Assembly (NCBI GenBank): GCA_015064785.1
Contig: SVRM01000023.1
Span: forward strand, 1-44,108
Origin: Oscillospiraceae bacterium
GTDB lineage: Bacteria; Bacillota; Clostridia; Oscillospirales; CAG-272
Direction: 5' to 3'
Length of the DNA: 44,108 nt
Positions within the stretch are counted from its first letter, which is position 1. Each line of letters begins with the position of its first letter. Of this stretch, positions 1 to 7,759 are shown one piece after another. A program made the position numbers and the translations under genes. The notes under the pieces are model-generated. The model was not told the origin of the DNA. It ran no database searches and saw only the letters and a list, made by a program, of their open reading frames with translations.

Positions 1-19
1 ACTCCGATCACCAGCTCCA
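1..19 (+). tRNA. 3' end of a tRNA, probably tRNA-Thr (partial)
   Basis: The window opens inside a tRNA. The visible part reads as the end of a T-loop, the 3' T-stem strand, a seven-base acceptor strand CACCAGC at 9-15, discriminator T16 and an encoded CCA at 17-19. The acceptor end resembles clostridial tRNA-Thr, and a Thr-Tyr tandem is common in Firmicutes. The anticodon lies outside the window, so the identity is inferred. Only three bases separate it from the next tRNA, which points to one processed transcript. Confidence 0.6.
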
Positions 20-22
20 TAT

Positions 23-108
23 GGGGGATTTCCCGAGTGGCCAAAGGGGACAGACTGTAAATCTGCTGTCTATCGACTTCGGTGGTCCGAATCCACCATC
101 CCCCACCA
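23..108 (+). tRNA. tRNA-Tyr (anticodon GTA)
   Basis: The acceptor stem GGGGGAT (23-29) pairs with ATCCCCC (98-104). It is followed by discriminator A105 and an encoded CCA at 106-108. The anticodon loop CTGTAAA occupies 55-61 with anticodon GTA at 57-59. A long variable arm follows, as expected for the class II tRNA-Tyr of bacteria, and the T-loop contains GGTCCGAATCC. It sits directly after the probable tRNA-Thr and directly before an intrinsic terminator, so it is the last gene of a tRNA operon. Confidence 0.95.
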
Positions 109-109
109 G

Positions 110-145
110 AAAAGCACTGTTGAAAACAGTGCTTTTCTTTTTTTT
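110..145 (+). terminator. Intrinsic terminator of the tRNA operon
   Basis: An 11-bp perfect stem, AAAAGCACTGT (110-120) with ACAGTGCTTTT (126-136), has a five-base loop. It is followed by C and eight T residues. It starts two bases after the CCA end of tRNA-Tyr. Confidence 0.93.
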
Positions 146-248
146 GATGCAGGATCGATGGTAAGGCCGTCGAAACATGAATGGGACCAGCCGGACAAAC
201 GACAGCTTGTGCATAAGCAGACAAGTAGAAGCAGAATGATCGATAGAA

Positions 249-490
249 AAATAAAAATGGGGTTGTTGCAAGTTGAAAACTTGCGGCAGGTATTCAACCT
301 GCGACAACCACGGGGTCACGAAGTGACCCGAATTTCCCGGTTTTCATGCCGACCCGCAGTCAGACTGCGGGTCTTCGCATATGTAAATGACCCTCGGAAG
401 AGGGGCAAGGGAGAACTTCCGGACTGCATTCATGCAGTCCCTTGGGCTGAGGCACGTAAGTGCAACAGCCCGACGGATGTGGGGGATAGA
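249..490 (-). other. Dense hairpin array; candidate structured RNA or palindromic repeat mosaic
   Basis: This gene-free stretch lies between the tRNA terminator and the stop of the solute-binding gene. It holds at least six hairpins in about 210 bases. There is a three-way junction (outer 261-266/304-309, inner 268-274/278-284 and 286-291/297-302). Then come 313-319/323-329, a perfect 10-bp stem 351-360/364-373, and 391-395/400-404. The last two are 421-428/433-440 and 444-449/466-471 with an inner helix 452-455/460-463. The - strand is preferred because on that strand the junction is followed by a T-rich run at 258-247, like an intrinsic terminator. On the + strand two loops are GGAA and GTAA, of GNRA type, which argues the other way. 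Bases 146-248 show only weaker pairing. I do not recognise a named RNA family. Confidence 0.55.
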
Positions 491-491
491 A

Positions 492-1943
492 TTACTGCTT
501 CATATCCTCGGCGCTTTGCAGTGCTTTCTGCACTTCCTTTTCGACAGCCTTACGCTTGGATTCGATGGTGGAGGCAATGTTGTCGCCGCGGCCGGAGGAA
601 CATTCCTGCGGCAGGGAATTTGCGTTGCCGTAATTCAGCAGAAACGCTGCATCGTAGGTTTTGTTCTGAATGACGATGTTGAGCATCTCGACAGAATCTT
701 CATCGCGGAGATAACGGTTTTCAAGGTAGGTTTCCGCATACATCGGTTCCACATCGACATAAGACAGGTACGACAGTGCATCCACAACAATGCCGATATC
801 ACCGTCATCCGCTCCGTGTACGCGCGGAATGGCGAGCAGCGTGGTATGTGCATTGCTGGTCAACGTGTAGTATCCGTCCTGTGTGGCATCGTATTTCGGC
901 AGAGGGAGGATACCGTAATCATCCTCCATATCGGCAAACTTGTAGATGTTGGCAGGACAGTTGAACATGAACAGACCCTCGCTGTTGATGAACTTGTTGG
1001 TACGCATGGCGTAGACACTGCCCTCGACACTGCCGCTGTAGTCTTCGCAGACCATGACACGGGCTTTGTCGTTGAAAAATTCGGTAATGGCTGCAAGCCG
1101 ATCCAGATTTTGTTCCTTGTCAAGAATCAGCTTTGGAACACCGTCGCTGTTCATTGCCATAATATCACAGTCAAACGACTGCGTCAGCGCGATAGCATCA
1201 AAGGATTCATTGATGCAGCCGAACATATCTGTGTGATCGATGGCACCGTCACCGTTGGAATCGGTCGGAACGGTTTTGACCAGTGTATACAGCGCATCCA
1301 GTGTCCAGCTGCCGTCACGGACACTCTGATACGGATATGCCAGATCGAAATTTTCAAAGAGCGTCTTGTTGAACATGACATACCACGCGACCTGATTTGC
1401 ATAGTGGTTCAGCGAGGAAATGGCGGCAATCTGGACACCGGCAAGCGTAAACGCTTCATTGGCACTCTGATTCCACCATTCTTTGTCCATCTGCAGGTGC
1501 GGGACGGTATTCATGTTTTGCAGATAACCGTTGCTGAAGGCACCGGGAATCAGGGTGCGTTTTGCACTGACAGCATCAAATGTACCCTCGCCGGACAGAA
1601 CGCTGTTGTTGAATGCGGTTGCGAGTGCATCGCTTGCCTCAAACGGCGTGCAGGCGATGGAAACGCCGAGGCGTTCCTCGATTTCCAGCTCGCGGCGGTA
1701 AACCGCGTCGTTTATCTTGGAGCCGTTTTCCTCTTCCGTGGAAATTTCATTGGGTGCCATCCCCTCAGAGCCGGTATCAATGGCGGCAAACATGATTTCC
1801 GTACCCGGTGCGGAAATGGCGGGAAGTGTGGCAAAATATGCTTCTTTTTCGGCTTGGACGTTGTCTTCCGTGACCGCTTCTGCCGCAGATGCTGTGTCGG
1901 AGGGGACAGTGCCTTCTCCTGTGGGATCAGTATCGGAGGAACA
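492..1943 (-). CDS. Extracellular solute-binding lipoprotein, 5'-truncated
   Basis: The frame encodes a carbohydrate-type ABC solute-binding protein resembling the complete lipoprotein at 15347-16837. Shared features are an early INDAVYRRELEIEERLGV stretch, a DGSWTLDALYTLVK helix, a DxNxDGxxDxxD calcium-like loop and an EDDYGILPLPKYD segment. Reading upstream of the first ATG (1791-1793) gives about 50 more residues of good mature-domain sequence, up to AGCSS at the lipobox cysteine (codon 1941-1943). The hydrophobic signal peptide that should precede it is absent. No start codon is found before the in-frame stop at 1983-1985. Beyond about 1945 the DNA codes for an AraC regulator on the other strand. 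The gene has therefore lost its 5' end, or the contig is joined wrongly here. Translation from 1793 would give a cytoplasmic 433-residue fragment. No ABC permease gene is nearby. Confidence 0.8.
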   Translation of the reverse strand, partial: CSSDTDPTGEGTVPSDTASAAEAVTEDNVQAEKEAYFATLPAISAPGTEIMFAAIDTGSEGMAPNEISTEEENGSKINDAVYRRELEIEERLGVSIACTPFEASDALATAFNNSVLSGEGTFDAVSAKRTLIPGAFSNGYLQNMNTVPHLQMDKEWWNQSANEAFTLAGVQIAAISSLNHYANQVAWYVMFNKTLFENFDLAYPYQSVRDGSWTLDALYTLVKTVPTDSNGDGAIDHTDMFGCINESFDAIALTQSFDCDIMAMNSDGVPKLILDKEQNLDRLAAITEFFNDKARVMVCEDYSGSVEGSVYAMRTNKFINSEGLFMFNCPANIYKFADMEDDYGILPLPKYDATQDGYYTLTSNAHTTLLAIPRVHGADDGDIGIVVDALSYLSYVDVEPMYAETYLENRYLRDEDSVEMLNIVIQNKTYDAAFLLNYGNANSLPQECSSGRGDNIASTIESKRKAVEKEVQKALQSAEDMKQ

Positions 1944-1954
1944 TCCTGCGCGGC

Positions 1955-2377
1955 ATGAACCGCAATTCGCCGATTGAGGATATCAAGGGTGCACTGTATC
2001 TGATGTGCGGCTGGTTTGACCGTGGAGCGGAATATCAGCCGCGGCAGTATAAGCACGGTGCGCTGCTGCACGATATTTTCATGTTTGTTGAGAAGAATTT
2101 CCGCGGGGACTGCTCTGTTGAGACGCTGGCAAAACAGATGGGATATTCGGGAAATTACCTCTCCCGCTATTTTATGAAGTCGATCGGCATGTCGTTTCAT
2201 TCCTATGTGACGCAGTATCGGCTGGAGCAGGTATGTTATCTGATGCGGAATACAAACGAACCGATTCTGCGGTGCGCCATGGACTGCGGCTTTACCTCAC
2301 TGCGCAGCTTCAACCGTAATTTCGGTCTGTATATCGGTATGACGCCGACTGAATACCGGGAACAAATGAACCATTGA
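1955..2377 (+). CDS. AraC-family regulator, C-terminal fragment
   Basis: About 140 residues carry a complete AraC-type DNA-binding domain. The first helix-turn-helix is SVETLAKQMGYSGNYLSRYF. The second is in the segment ILRCAMDCGFTSLRSFNRNF, ending in the typical GMTPTEYRE. The short IKGALYLMCGWF segment before it is the linker helix usually found between sensor and DNA-binding domains. The N-terminal sensor domain of roughly 150 residues is missing. ATG 1955-1957 is the first in-frame start after the junction with the solute-binding gene and has no clear ribosome binding site. An earlier ATG at 1889 would read through antisense solute-binding sequence. Such regulators usually control a neighbouring sugar uptake gene. 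This one is probably not functional as it stands, unless it works as a DNA-binding domain alone. Confidence 0.75.
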   Translation: MNRNSPIEDIKGALYLMCGWFDRGAEYQPRQYKHGALLHDIFMFVEKNFRGDCSVETLAKQMGYSGNYLSRYFMKSIGMSFHSYVTQYRLEQVCYLMRNTNEPILRCAMDCGFTSLRSFNRNFGLYIGMTPTEYREQMNH

Positions 2378-2411
2378 TGCATGATATGTTGACTTTCGTT
2401 GCAAAATTGTC

Positions 2412-2440
2412 TTGCATTATTCATAATTATGTGATATAAT
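2412..2440 (+). promoter_or_regulatory. Sigma-A promoter of galE
   Basis: TTGCAT (2412-2417) and TATAAT (2435-2440) are separated by 17 bases. A TGA immediately before the -10 gives an extended -10. It lies 59 bases upstream of the galE start, with AAAGGAGA at 2483-2490 as ribosome binding site. Confidence 0.8.
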
Positions 2441-2498
2441 AAACGGTGGAAAATCAAAATCAAGGTCGAAAGACCCACACATAAAGGAGATAACAATT

Positions 2499-3497
2499 AT
2501 GGCAGTACTGATTACCGGCGGCGCGGGCTTTATCGGCACGCATACCTGTGTTGAACTTCTGAATGCAGGCGAGGAGATCGTCGTATTTGACAATTTTGCA
2601 AACTCCAAGATGAGCGCAGTGGAAAATGTCAAAAAGATCACGGGCAAGGATTTCCCGTTCTATGAAGCAGACATGCTCGACCGTGACGCAATGGAGAAGA
2701 TTTTCTCCGAAAATAAGATCGACGAGGTCATTCACTTCGCAGGTCTGAAGGCTGTCGGCGAAAGCGTCGAAAAACCGATGGAATACTACCACAACAATAT
2801 CACGGGTACCCTGATTCTGACTGAGACCATGCGCAAGTACGGCTGCAAGAAGATTGTCTTCTCCTCCTCCGCAACCGTTTACGGCTCTCCCAAGTCTCTG
2901 CCGATCATGGAAGATTTCCCGCTGTCCACGACCAACCCCTACGGCTCCACCAAGCTGATGATTGAGCAGATTCTGCGCGACATCTACATCTCCGACAAGG
3001 AATGGTCCATCGCGCTGCTCCGTTACTTCAACCCGACCGGCGCACATGAAAGCGGTCTGATCGGCGAGGATCCCAACGGTATTCCGAACAATCTGATGCC
3101 GCGTCTGATCAAGGTTGCAACCGGTCAGATGGAAGCAATGACGGTCTACGGCAATGACTATCCGACCAAGGACGGCACCGGTGTCCGCGACTACATCCAC
3201 GTCGTTGACCTGGCACAGGGCCACCTTGCTGCCATCAACTGGGTCCGCAGCCACAACGAATGTGATGCATTCAACCTCGGTACCGGTACCGGCTATTCCG
3301 TTCTCGATCTGATCCATTCTCTGGAAGCGGTTTCCGGCAAGAAGATGGCGATCACCTACACGCCCAGACGTGCAGGCGACATCGCTGCCTGCTATGCCGA
3401 TCCGACCAAGGCAAAGACGATCCTCGGCTGGGAAGCAAAACTCGGCGTGGAAAAGATGTGCGAGGATGCGTGGAATTACGCAGTCAAGCATCAGTAA
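2499..3497 (+). CDS. galE: UDP-glucose 4-epimerase
   Basis: A 332-residue cytoplasmic short-chain dehydrogenase/epimerase interconverts UDP-galactose and UDP-glucose with tightly bound NAD (Leloir pathway and surface-glycan precursors). Visible features are the Rossmann motif GGAGFIG (residues 7-13), D31 after the second strand for NAD ribose binding, the catalytic serine in FSSSATVYG (about 124), and the YGSTK motif with Y148 and K152. The RYFNPTGAH and PTKDGTGVRDYIHV segments are typical of GalE. Length and start fit the family (E. coli 338), and a strong ribosome binding site precedes the ATG. It has its own promoter and terminator, so it is a single-gene unit. The galactokinase lies 15 kb downstream and no galT is seen. 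Codon use is strongly biased, as in well-expressed genes of this window. Confidence 0.97.
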   Translation: MAVLITGGAGFIGTHTCVELLNAGEEIVVFDNFANSKMSAVENVKKITGKDFPFYEADMLDRDAMEKIFSENKIDEVIHFAGLKAVGESVEKPMEYYHNNITGTLILTETMRKYGCKKIVFSSSATVYGSPKSLPIMEDFPLSTTNPYGSTKLMIEQILRDIYISDKEWSIALLRYFNPTGAHESGLIGEDPNGIPNNLMPRLIKVATGQMEAMTVYGNDYPTKDGTGVRDYIHVVDLAQGHLAAINWVRSHNECDAFNLGTGTGYSVLDLIHSLEAVSGKKMAITYTPRRAGDIAACYADPTKAKTILGWEAKLGVEKMCEDAWNYAVKHQ

Positions 3498-3512
3498 TTC
3501 AAATGACAATAG

Positions 3513-3555
3513 AGAGGACTGTCTGTGTATGACGGTCCTCTGCGCCTTTTTACCA
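3513..3555 (+). terminator. Intrinsic terminator after galE
   Basis: The stem 3513-3523/3531-3541 is 11 bp with one T-G wobble and a seven-base loop. It is followed by GCGCCTTTTTA. It ends only about ten bases before the next start codon, so the following gene has an extremely short leader or relies on read-through. Confidence 0.8.
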
Positions 3556-3562
3556 AAATACG

Positions 3563-5023
3563 ATGAAAAAAACATTTACCACCCGTATGCCCGACCGTGT
3601 CGGTGCATTTTATCTGGCGGACCGCTGTATCACCAATCTCGGTCTGAACATCACGCGCGTCTCCTATAACAAAGCTGTAGATACGCATACGCTGTTTCTG
3701 GAGGTTGAGGGCAGTGAGGAGGAGCTGGCACGTGCAGAAGGTGCGCTTGCGGCACTCGGTTATCTCAATGAAGATACCGGCTCCGGTCACGTCATGCTGA
3801 TTGAGTTCAAGCTCCGCGATGAGCCCGGATCGCTTCTTCCGGTGCTGGCGCTCATCGATTCCTTCCATTTTAATATCTCCTATATCAGCTCGCAGGAAAA
3901 CGGCACGCCGTATCAGTATTTCAAGATCGGTCTGTTCGTTGAGAACCAGAGCGAGGTTTCGCTGTTCATGCACCGGGCGGCACTGCTCTGCGATGTCCGC
4001 GTGCTTGATTACGACAAGAGCCAGAAAATCCTCGACAATACGGTGTTCTATCTGTCGTTTGCCAATGAAATTTCCGAAAAAATGGGACTGTCCCGCGACG
4101 AAAAGCAGGGGCTGATTCTGAATGCAAACCTGATTATGCAGAACCTCGACGACCGCGATGCCGCCGACGGAACACCGCTGAAAACGTTTGAATATATCGG
4201 AAAATTTGCAGAAATCCTGTCTCATTCCGGCGGTGCGGATTACAGACCGCGCATCACGCCGCTGACGACTGCCGCAGGAATGCACGGCATTCTGATCGAG
4301 CCGCCGTGCGGAAGCAATACGTGTGTGTTCTGGAATGACGATACGGTGCTTGCCGTCGACAGCGGATTTTCCTGTTATCGGGAGGACCTTGCCGCTGTTC
4401 TGCGTGCGCAGGTGCCGGACTTTGACAAAAAAGAGAAAATTCTGTTTCTGACACACCCGGATGTTGACCATACCGGTGCTGTGGATTTGTTCGATGTTGT
4501 TTATCTGTCGCGCACTGCAATGGCGCATTTTGAGAACGAACGCAGCGCACTTCCCGCGTGCCGTGAGGACAACCCGCTTCATGCACCGTATGTCCGCATC
4601 AGCAAGATTCTGTCCCGCTACACTCCGCCGCAGACGGTGGAAATGCGGCAGGTGGAGCCGGATAACAGCTGTCCTGTTCTGCCGCACCCAATCGGCTGTC
4701 TTCTGGCACCGGCAGGGCGTGTCGAGGTCCTCGGAATGCAGTTTGAAGTGTACGAGGGCTGCGGCGGACATGCTCCCGGCGAGATTGTTTTCATCTGCCG
4801 CGAGCATCGCCTTGTTTTCTCCGGAGATATTTTTGTCAATATCAAGGGCTTCACCAAAGCACAGGCGCGCTTCAACAGCCTGGCGCCGTACCTGATGACC
4901 TCTGTGGACACCGCACCTGCGGTCGCAGGAAAACAGAGGGAGGATATGTTTTCTTTGCTGGAGAGCGGCGACTGGACCGTTCTCTGCGGTCACGGTGCAC
5001 CGTATTTATACCATAAACCCTGA
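3563..5023 (+). CDS. ACT-ACT-metallo-beta-lactamase-fold hydrolase
   Basis: A 486-residue soluble protein. Residues about 5-70 and 75-165 look like two ACT-type ligand-binding domains; the second has the pattern EFKLRDEPGSLLPVLALI. The C-terminal half (about 240-480) is a metallo-beta-lactamase fold. Its metal motif is HPDVDH (H298, D300, D302, H303), followed by GGHAPGE, FSGDIF and CGHGAP as later ligands. The first motif is H-x-D-x-D-H rather than HxHxDH, as in several divergent hydrolase branches. The substrate is unknown; ACT domains usually bind amino acids or similar small molecules. There is no Shine-Dalgarno sequence before ATG 3563 because the galE terminator ends there, so the start is uncertain. 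The gene is 17 bases upstream of the LTA synthase gene and may be co-transcribed with it. Confidence 0.82.
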   Translation: MKKTFTTRMPDRVGAFYLADRCITNLGLNITRVSYNKAVDTHTLFLEVEGSEEELARAEGALAALGYLNEDTGSGHVMLIEFKLRDEPGSLLPVLALIDSFHFNISYISSQENGTPYQYFKIGLFVENQSEVSLFMHRAALLCDVRVLDYDKSQKILDNTVFYLSFANEISEKMGLSRDEKQGLILNANLIMQNLDDRDAADGTPLKTFEYIGKFAEILSHSGGADYRPRITPLTTAAGMHGILIEPPCGSNTCVFWNDDTVLAVDSGFSCYREDLAAVLRAQVPDFDKKEKILFLTHPDVDHTGAVDLFDVVYLSRTAMAHFENERSALPACREDNPLHAPYVRISKILSRYTPPQTVEMRQVEPDNSCPVLPHPIGCLLAPAGRVEVLGMQFEVYEGCGGHAPGEIVFICREHRLVFSGDIFVNIKGFTKAQARFNSLAPYLMTSVDTAPAVAGKQREDMFSLLESGDWTVLCGHGAPYLYHKP

Positions 5024-5040
5024 ATGAAAGGATTCCATCC

Positions 5041-6966
5041 ATGTCCCAAAAGCGAATCATCCCCGCCTTCCTGCCGATCCGGCCGATGCTGCAATTTCTG
5101 ATTGAAATCCTGCTGCCTCTCGGTCTGTTCGCCGGGAAGCTGTATGCCGTCAATACCCATATGCTTCAGCTCGGCGAATATACCCTGCCGATGCTCTGCG
5201 GCTCGCTTGTCATTGTCGGCGTTCTGTGTCTTCTGATCCGACTGCTGCTGCGGCGCGACCATCTGCCGTTTTTCATGACGCTGTACGGCATTCTCTCGGC
5301 ATTTCTGCTGATTGATTCTGTGTACTGCGGCTATACCGGCAAGCTCCCGTCTGCCGTCATGCTGCAATACACCGGTCAGCTGACGGACGTCAAGGAGGCC
5401 ATCTACGCCAATGTGACCTTCACGCGTCTTTTATATGCCATTGATGTACCGCTGTGGATTATCTATTTCACGCATTTCCGCCGCAAATGGTTCGGCCGTG
5501 ACGGATATCGGGATTTACGTATTCCCAAGCACGTGTTCCTCTCTGCAATGACGGCGGTTTGCCTTTGCATCGGAATCGGCTACTGTATTTTTACACCGTT
5601 TGCCTTTTCCTATTATAAAAGCGAAATTCTGACGTATCACGTGACTGACTTTGCGTCGTTGCTTCTTCCGAACAGCGGCCTAAACCCATCGCTGCCTGTT
5701 TATGGTGGGCAGGATACCGGTGTGACAGACGGTCCCGGTGACAATGCTCCGGCAGATCCGTATGCCGGACTTGCCGCCGGACGGAACGTCATCACCATTC
5801 AGGTGGAAGCGCTTCAGAATTTTGTCATCGGTCTGGAGTACAACGGTCAGGTGATTACCCCGAATCTGAACGCGCTGATTGCCGGTGATTCGCTGTATTT
5901 TGATAACTACTATTATCAGATCGGCGGCGGCAATACAGCCGATGCCGAATTTGCGGTCAACAATTCGCTGTATGCACCGGATGCCGAAGCGGCTTACACC
6001 AGGTATGCCGACAACGATTTCTATTCGATGGCAACCCTGCTCAAGGACAACGGCTGGACCACAGCGACTGCGTTCCACGGCTACATAAACACCTTCTGGA
6101 ACCGGAATGTCGCCTATCCCGGACAGGGCTTTGACGCATATCTGTCGGGCAGTGACTACTACTCTCTGCCGGATGAGGTCGCGGGCATGGGTGTTTCTGA
6201 CGGAGAATTCTTTGTCCGTGCCGTCGATTATCTGAAAACGCAGGAGGGACCCTTCTACGCTTTCATGGTAACGCTGACCTCGCACTATGCGTTTGAGCTT
6301 CCCGCACAGTACAACATGCTGACGCTGAAGAACGAGCATGTCGGTACGCTGTTCGGCAATTATTTACAGTCGATTCACTATTTTGACTGTGCTGTCGGTA
6401 TGCTGATCGATGCGCTCCGGGAAGCAGGTCTGTACGACAACACGATCATCACCTTCTACGGCGACCACTTCGGTCTTCCGGTCTATGACTGGTACAGCAA
6501 AACCTTTCTGACCGAGCTGCTCGGCGTGGAATATACCTACGAATCGCACTTCAATGTCCCGCTGATTATTCACATTCCGGGAAGCGGCGTGACGGAAACA
6601 CACGCGGTTGCCGGCGGTCATATCGACGTCATGCCGACACTTCTGCATCTGCTCGGTCTGAAAAACGAAAAGAGCTTCATGTTCGGTGAGAGCCTTCTGC
6701 GGCTGGAGAACAATGTTGTCTGCCAGCAGACGCATCTCGGACGCGGCTCGTTCATCTCCGATGAGGTCTTCTTCCAGTTCCCGCTGTCCGGGATTGCGCT
6801 GAACGCGAAGGCGAATGCCATCGGTACCTGGGAGGAGCTGAATCCTGCGGACTATACCGCCATTTCCGATGCGGCACGGGAGGAAATCGAGACGTGCATG
6901 TATCTGCTGGACAACAATCTTGTCCTGATTGAACGGTATAACGAAGCGACACAGGCGGGAAACTAA
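5041..6966 (+). CDS. Lipoteichoic acid synthase-type sulfatase-fold membrane protein
   Basis: A 641-residue membrane enzyme of the LtaS/phosphoglycerol transferase family. These enzymes move glycerol phosphate from phosphatidylglycerol to a surface polymer. The N-terminal 220 residues contain about five hydrophobic segments, and the catalytic domain faces outside. Key residues line up with Staphylococcus aureus LtaS: E256 in IQVEALQNF (metal), T299 in GGGNTADAEF (nucleophile), and D475/H476 in YGDHFG (metal). A ribosome binding site AAAGGA lies about eight bases before the ATG. It sits between the ACT-hydrolase and an SGNH hydrolase on the same strand. The product could be lipoteichoic acid or another glycerol-phosphate-decorated glycan; the sequence alone does not decide. 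Confidence 0.92.
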   Translation: MSQKRIIPAFLPIRPMLQFLIEILLPLGLFAGKLYAVNTHMLQLGEYTLPMLCGSLVIVGVLCLLIRLLLRRDHLPFFMTLYGILSAFLLIDSVYCGYTGKLPSAVMLQYTGQLTDVKEAIYANVTFTRLLYAIDVPLWIIYFTHFRRKWFGRDGYRDLRIPKHVFLSAMTAVCLCIGIGYCIFTPFAFSYYKSEILTYHVTDFASLLLPNSGLNPSLPVYGGQDTGVTDGPGDNAPADPYAGLAAGRNVITIQVEALQNFVIGLEYNGQVITPNLNALIAGDSLYFDNYYYQIGGGNTADAEFAVNNSLYAPDAEAAYTRYADNDFYSMATLLKDNGWTTATAFHGYINTFWNRNVAYPGQGFDAYLSGSDYYSLPDEVAGMGVSDGEFFVRAVDYLKTQEGPFYAFMVTLTSHYAFELPAQYNMLTLKNEHVGTLFGNYLQSIHYFDCAVGMLIDALREAGLYDNTIITFYGDHFGLPVYDWYSKTFLTELLGVEYTYESHFNVPLIIHIPGSGVTETHAVAGGHIDVMPTLLHLLGLKNEKSFMFGESLLRLENNVVCQQTHLGRGSFISDEVFFQFPLSGIALNAKANAIGTWEELNPADYTAISDAAREEIETCMYLLDNNLVLIERYNEATQAGN

Positions 6967-7009
6967 GTTCTGCCGCAGATTTCATAGGATCGGGGAAAGG
7001 ATATTCATT

Positions 7010-7570
7010 ATGAAAAAAACAGTATTTCTCGGTGACTCCATTCTTCTGCAGGGCTACGGAACGGTCATCGGCGACCGTCTGTCCGATGTCTGCACCTGCT
7101 GGCAGCCGCCGCGCAACGGATGCTTTACCGCAAATACCCTCCGACTGATTCACGATTGCAGATCGCAGATTGCGGGCGCGGATGTCATTCACTTCAACAA
7201 CGGACTGTGGGATGCGTGCCATCTGTTTGACGATCTGTATCCTGACGGTATTTTCACGCCGGACGAGGACTATGTGCGCGCGGTCTGCCGCATTGCACGG
7301 ATTCTGTCCCATATGGGCAAGACCGTCATTTTCGCAACGACCACACCGGTCTGGAATCATCCGGAGATTGTCAATGAGGAAGTCATTGCCCGCAATGCGC
7401 TCGTCGTTCCGGAACTGGAAAAGATGGGCATTGTCATCAATGACCTGCACAGCCTCATCTGGCCAAAGTATAAGGAATACATCCGCGATGATGACCACAT
7501 TCACCTGACCGACACGGGAATTGAAGCCGCCGCCGCACAGGTGGAAGCGGTTGTGCGGGCGCATTTGTAA
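7010..7570 (+). CDS. SGNH/GDSL hydrolase
   Basis: A 186-residue protein of the SGNH (GDSL esterase/lipase) superfamily. It starts almost at once with FLGDSIL (S10 nucleophile). It continues with a FNNGLWDA block corresponding to the conserved Asn block, and ends with a DDHIHLTDTG block holding the catalytic Asp/His. There is no signal peptide, so it is probably cytoplasmic. Many such proteins deacylate sugars or small esters. An in-frame start at 6929 lies inside the LTA synthase gene and lacks a ribosome binding site. ATG 7010 has GGGGAAAGG at about ten bases distance and starts the domain correctly. It follows the LTA synthase gene by 43 bases and is closed by a strong terminator, so the two are probably one operon. 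Confidence 0.85.
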   Translation: MKKTVFLGDSILLQGYGTVIGDRLSDVCTCWQPPRNGCFTANTLRLIHDCRSQIAGADVIHFNNGLWDACHLFDDLYPDGIFTPDEDYVRAVCRIARILSHMGKTVIFATTTPVWNHPEIVNEEVIARNALVVPELEKMGIVINDLHSLIWPKYKEYIRDDDHIHLTDTGIEAAAAQVEAVVRAHL

Positions 7571-7580
7571 GAATATATCC

Positions 7581-7628
7581 CAGCCGCAGAATGTGTTATG
7601 CATTCTGCGGCTGAACTTTTTATATTTT
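7581..7628 (+). terminator. Intrinsic terminator
   Basis: A perfect 13-bp stem, CAGCCGCAGAATG (7581-7593) with CATTCTGCGGCTG (7601-7613), has a seven-base loop. It is followed by AACTTTTTATATTTT. It ends the LTA synthase/SGNH unit. Confidence 0.92.
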
Positions 7629-7636
7629 ACGTTTTA

Positions 7637-7668
7637 TTAACACATATCTGTTGTGTGTATGTTATAAT
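7637..7668 (+). promoter_or_regulatory. Probable extended -10 promoter of the large binding protein gene
   Basis: TATAAT at 7663-7668 is preceded by TGT (7660-7662), giving an extended -10. The best -35-like element, TTAACA at 7637-7642, is 20 bases upstream, which is long. It lies about 92 bases before the start at 7760. The leader contains a 22-codon ORF (7695-7763) whose stop overlaps the ATG, but it has no convincing ribosome binding site. Confidence 0.55.
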
Positions 7669-7759
7669 AAAAACAGGAAAAAACGTCTGCACCGATGTTG
7701 ATTTGCGGCTCTGCGGTGTTGAAAAATACTAAAGGATTGACGGAAAGGTGGGGGGTATC

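Noticed and set aside
387-1958. A 523-codon open frame on the + strand over the hairpin array and the solute-binding gene
   Set aside because: The overlapping - strand frame has clear solute-binding features. The + strand product has none and would begin inside the hairpin region.
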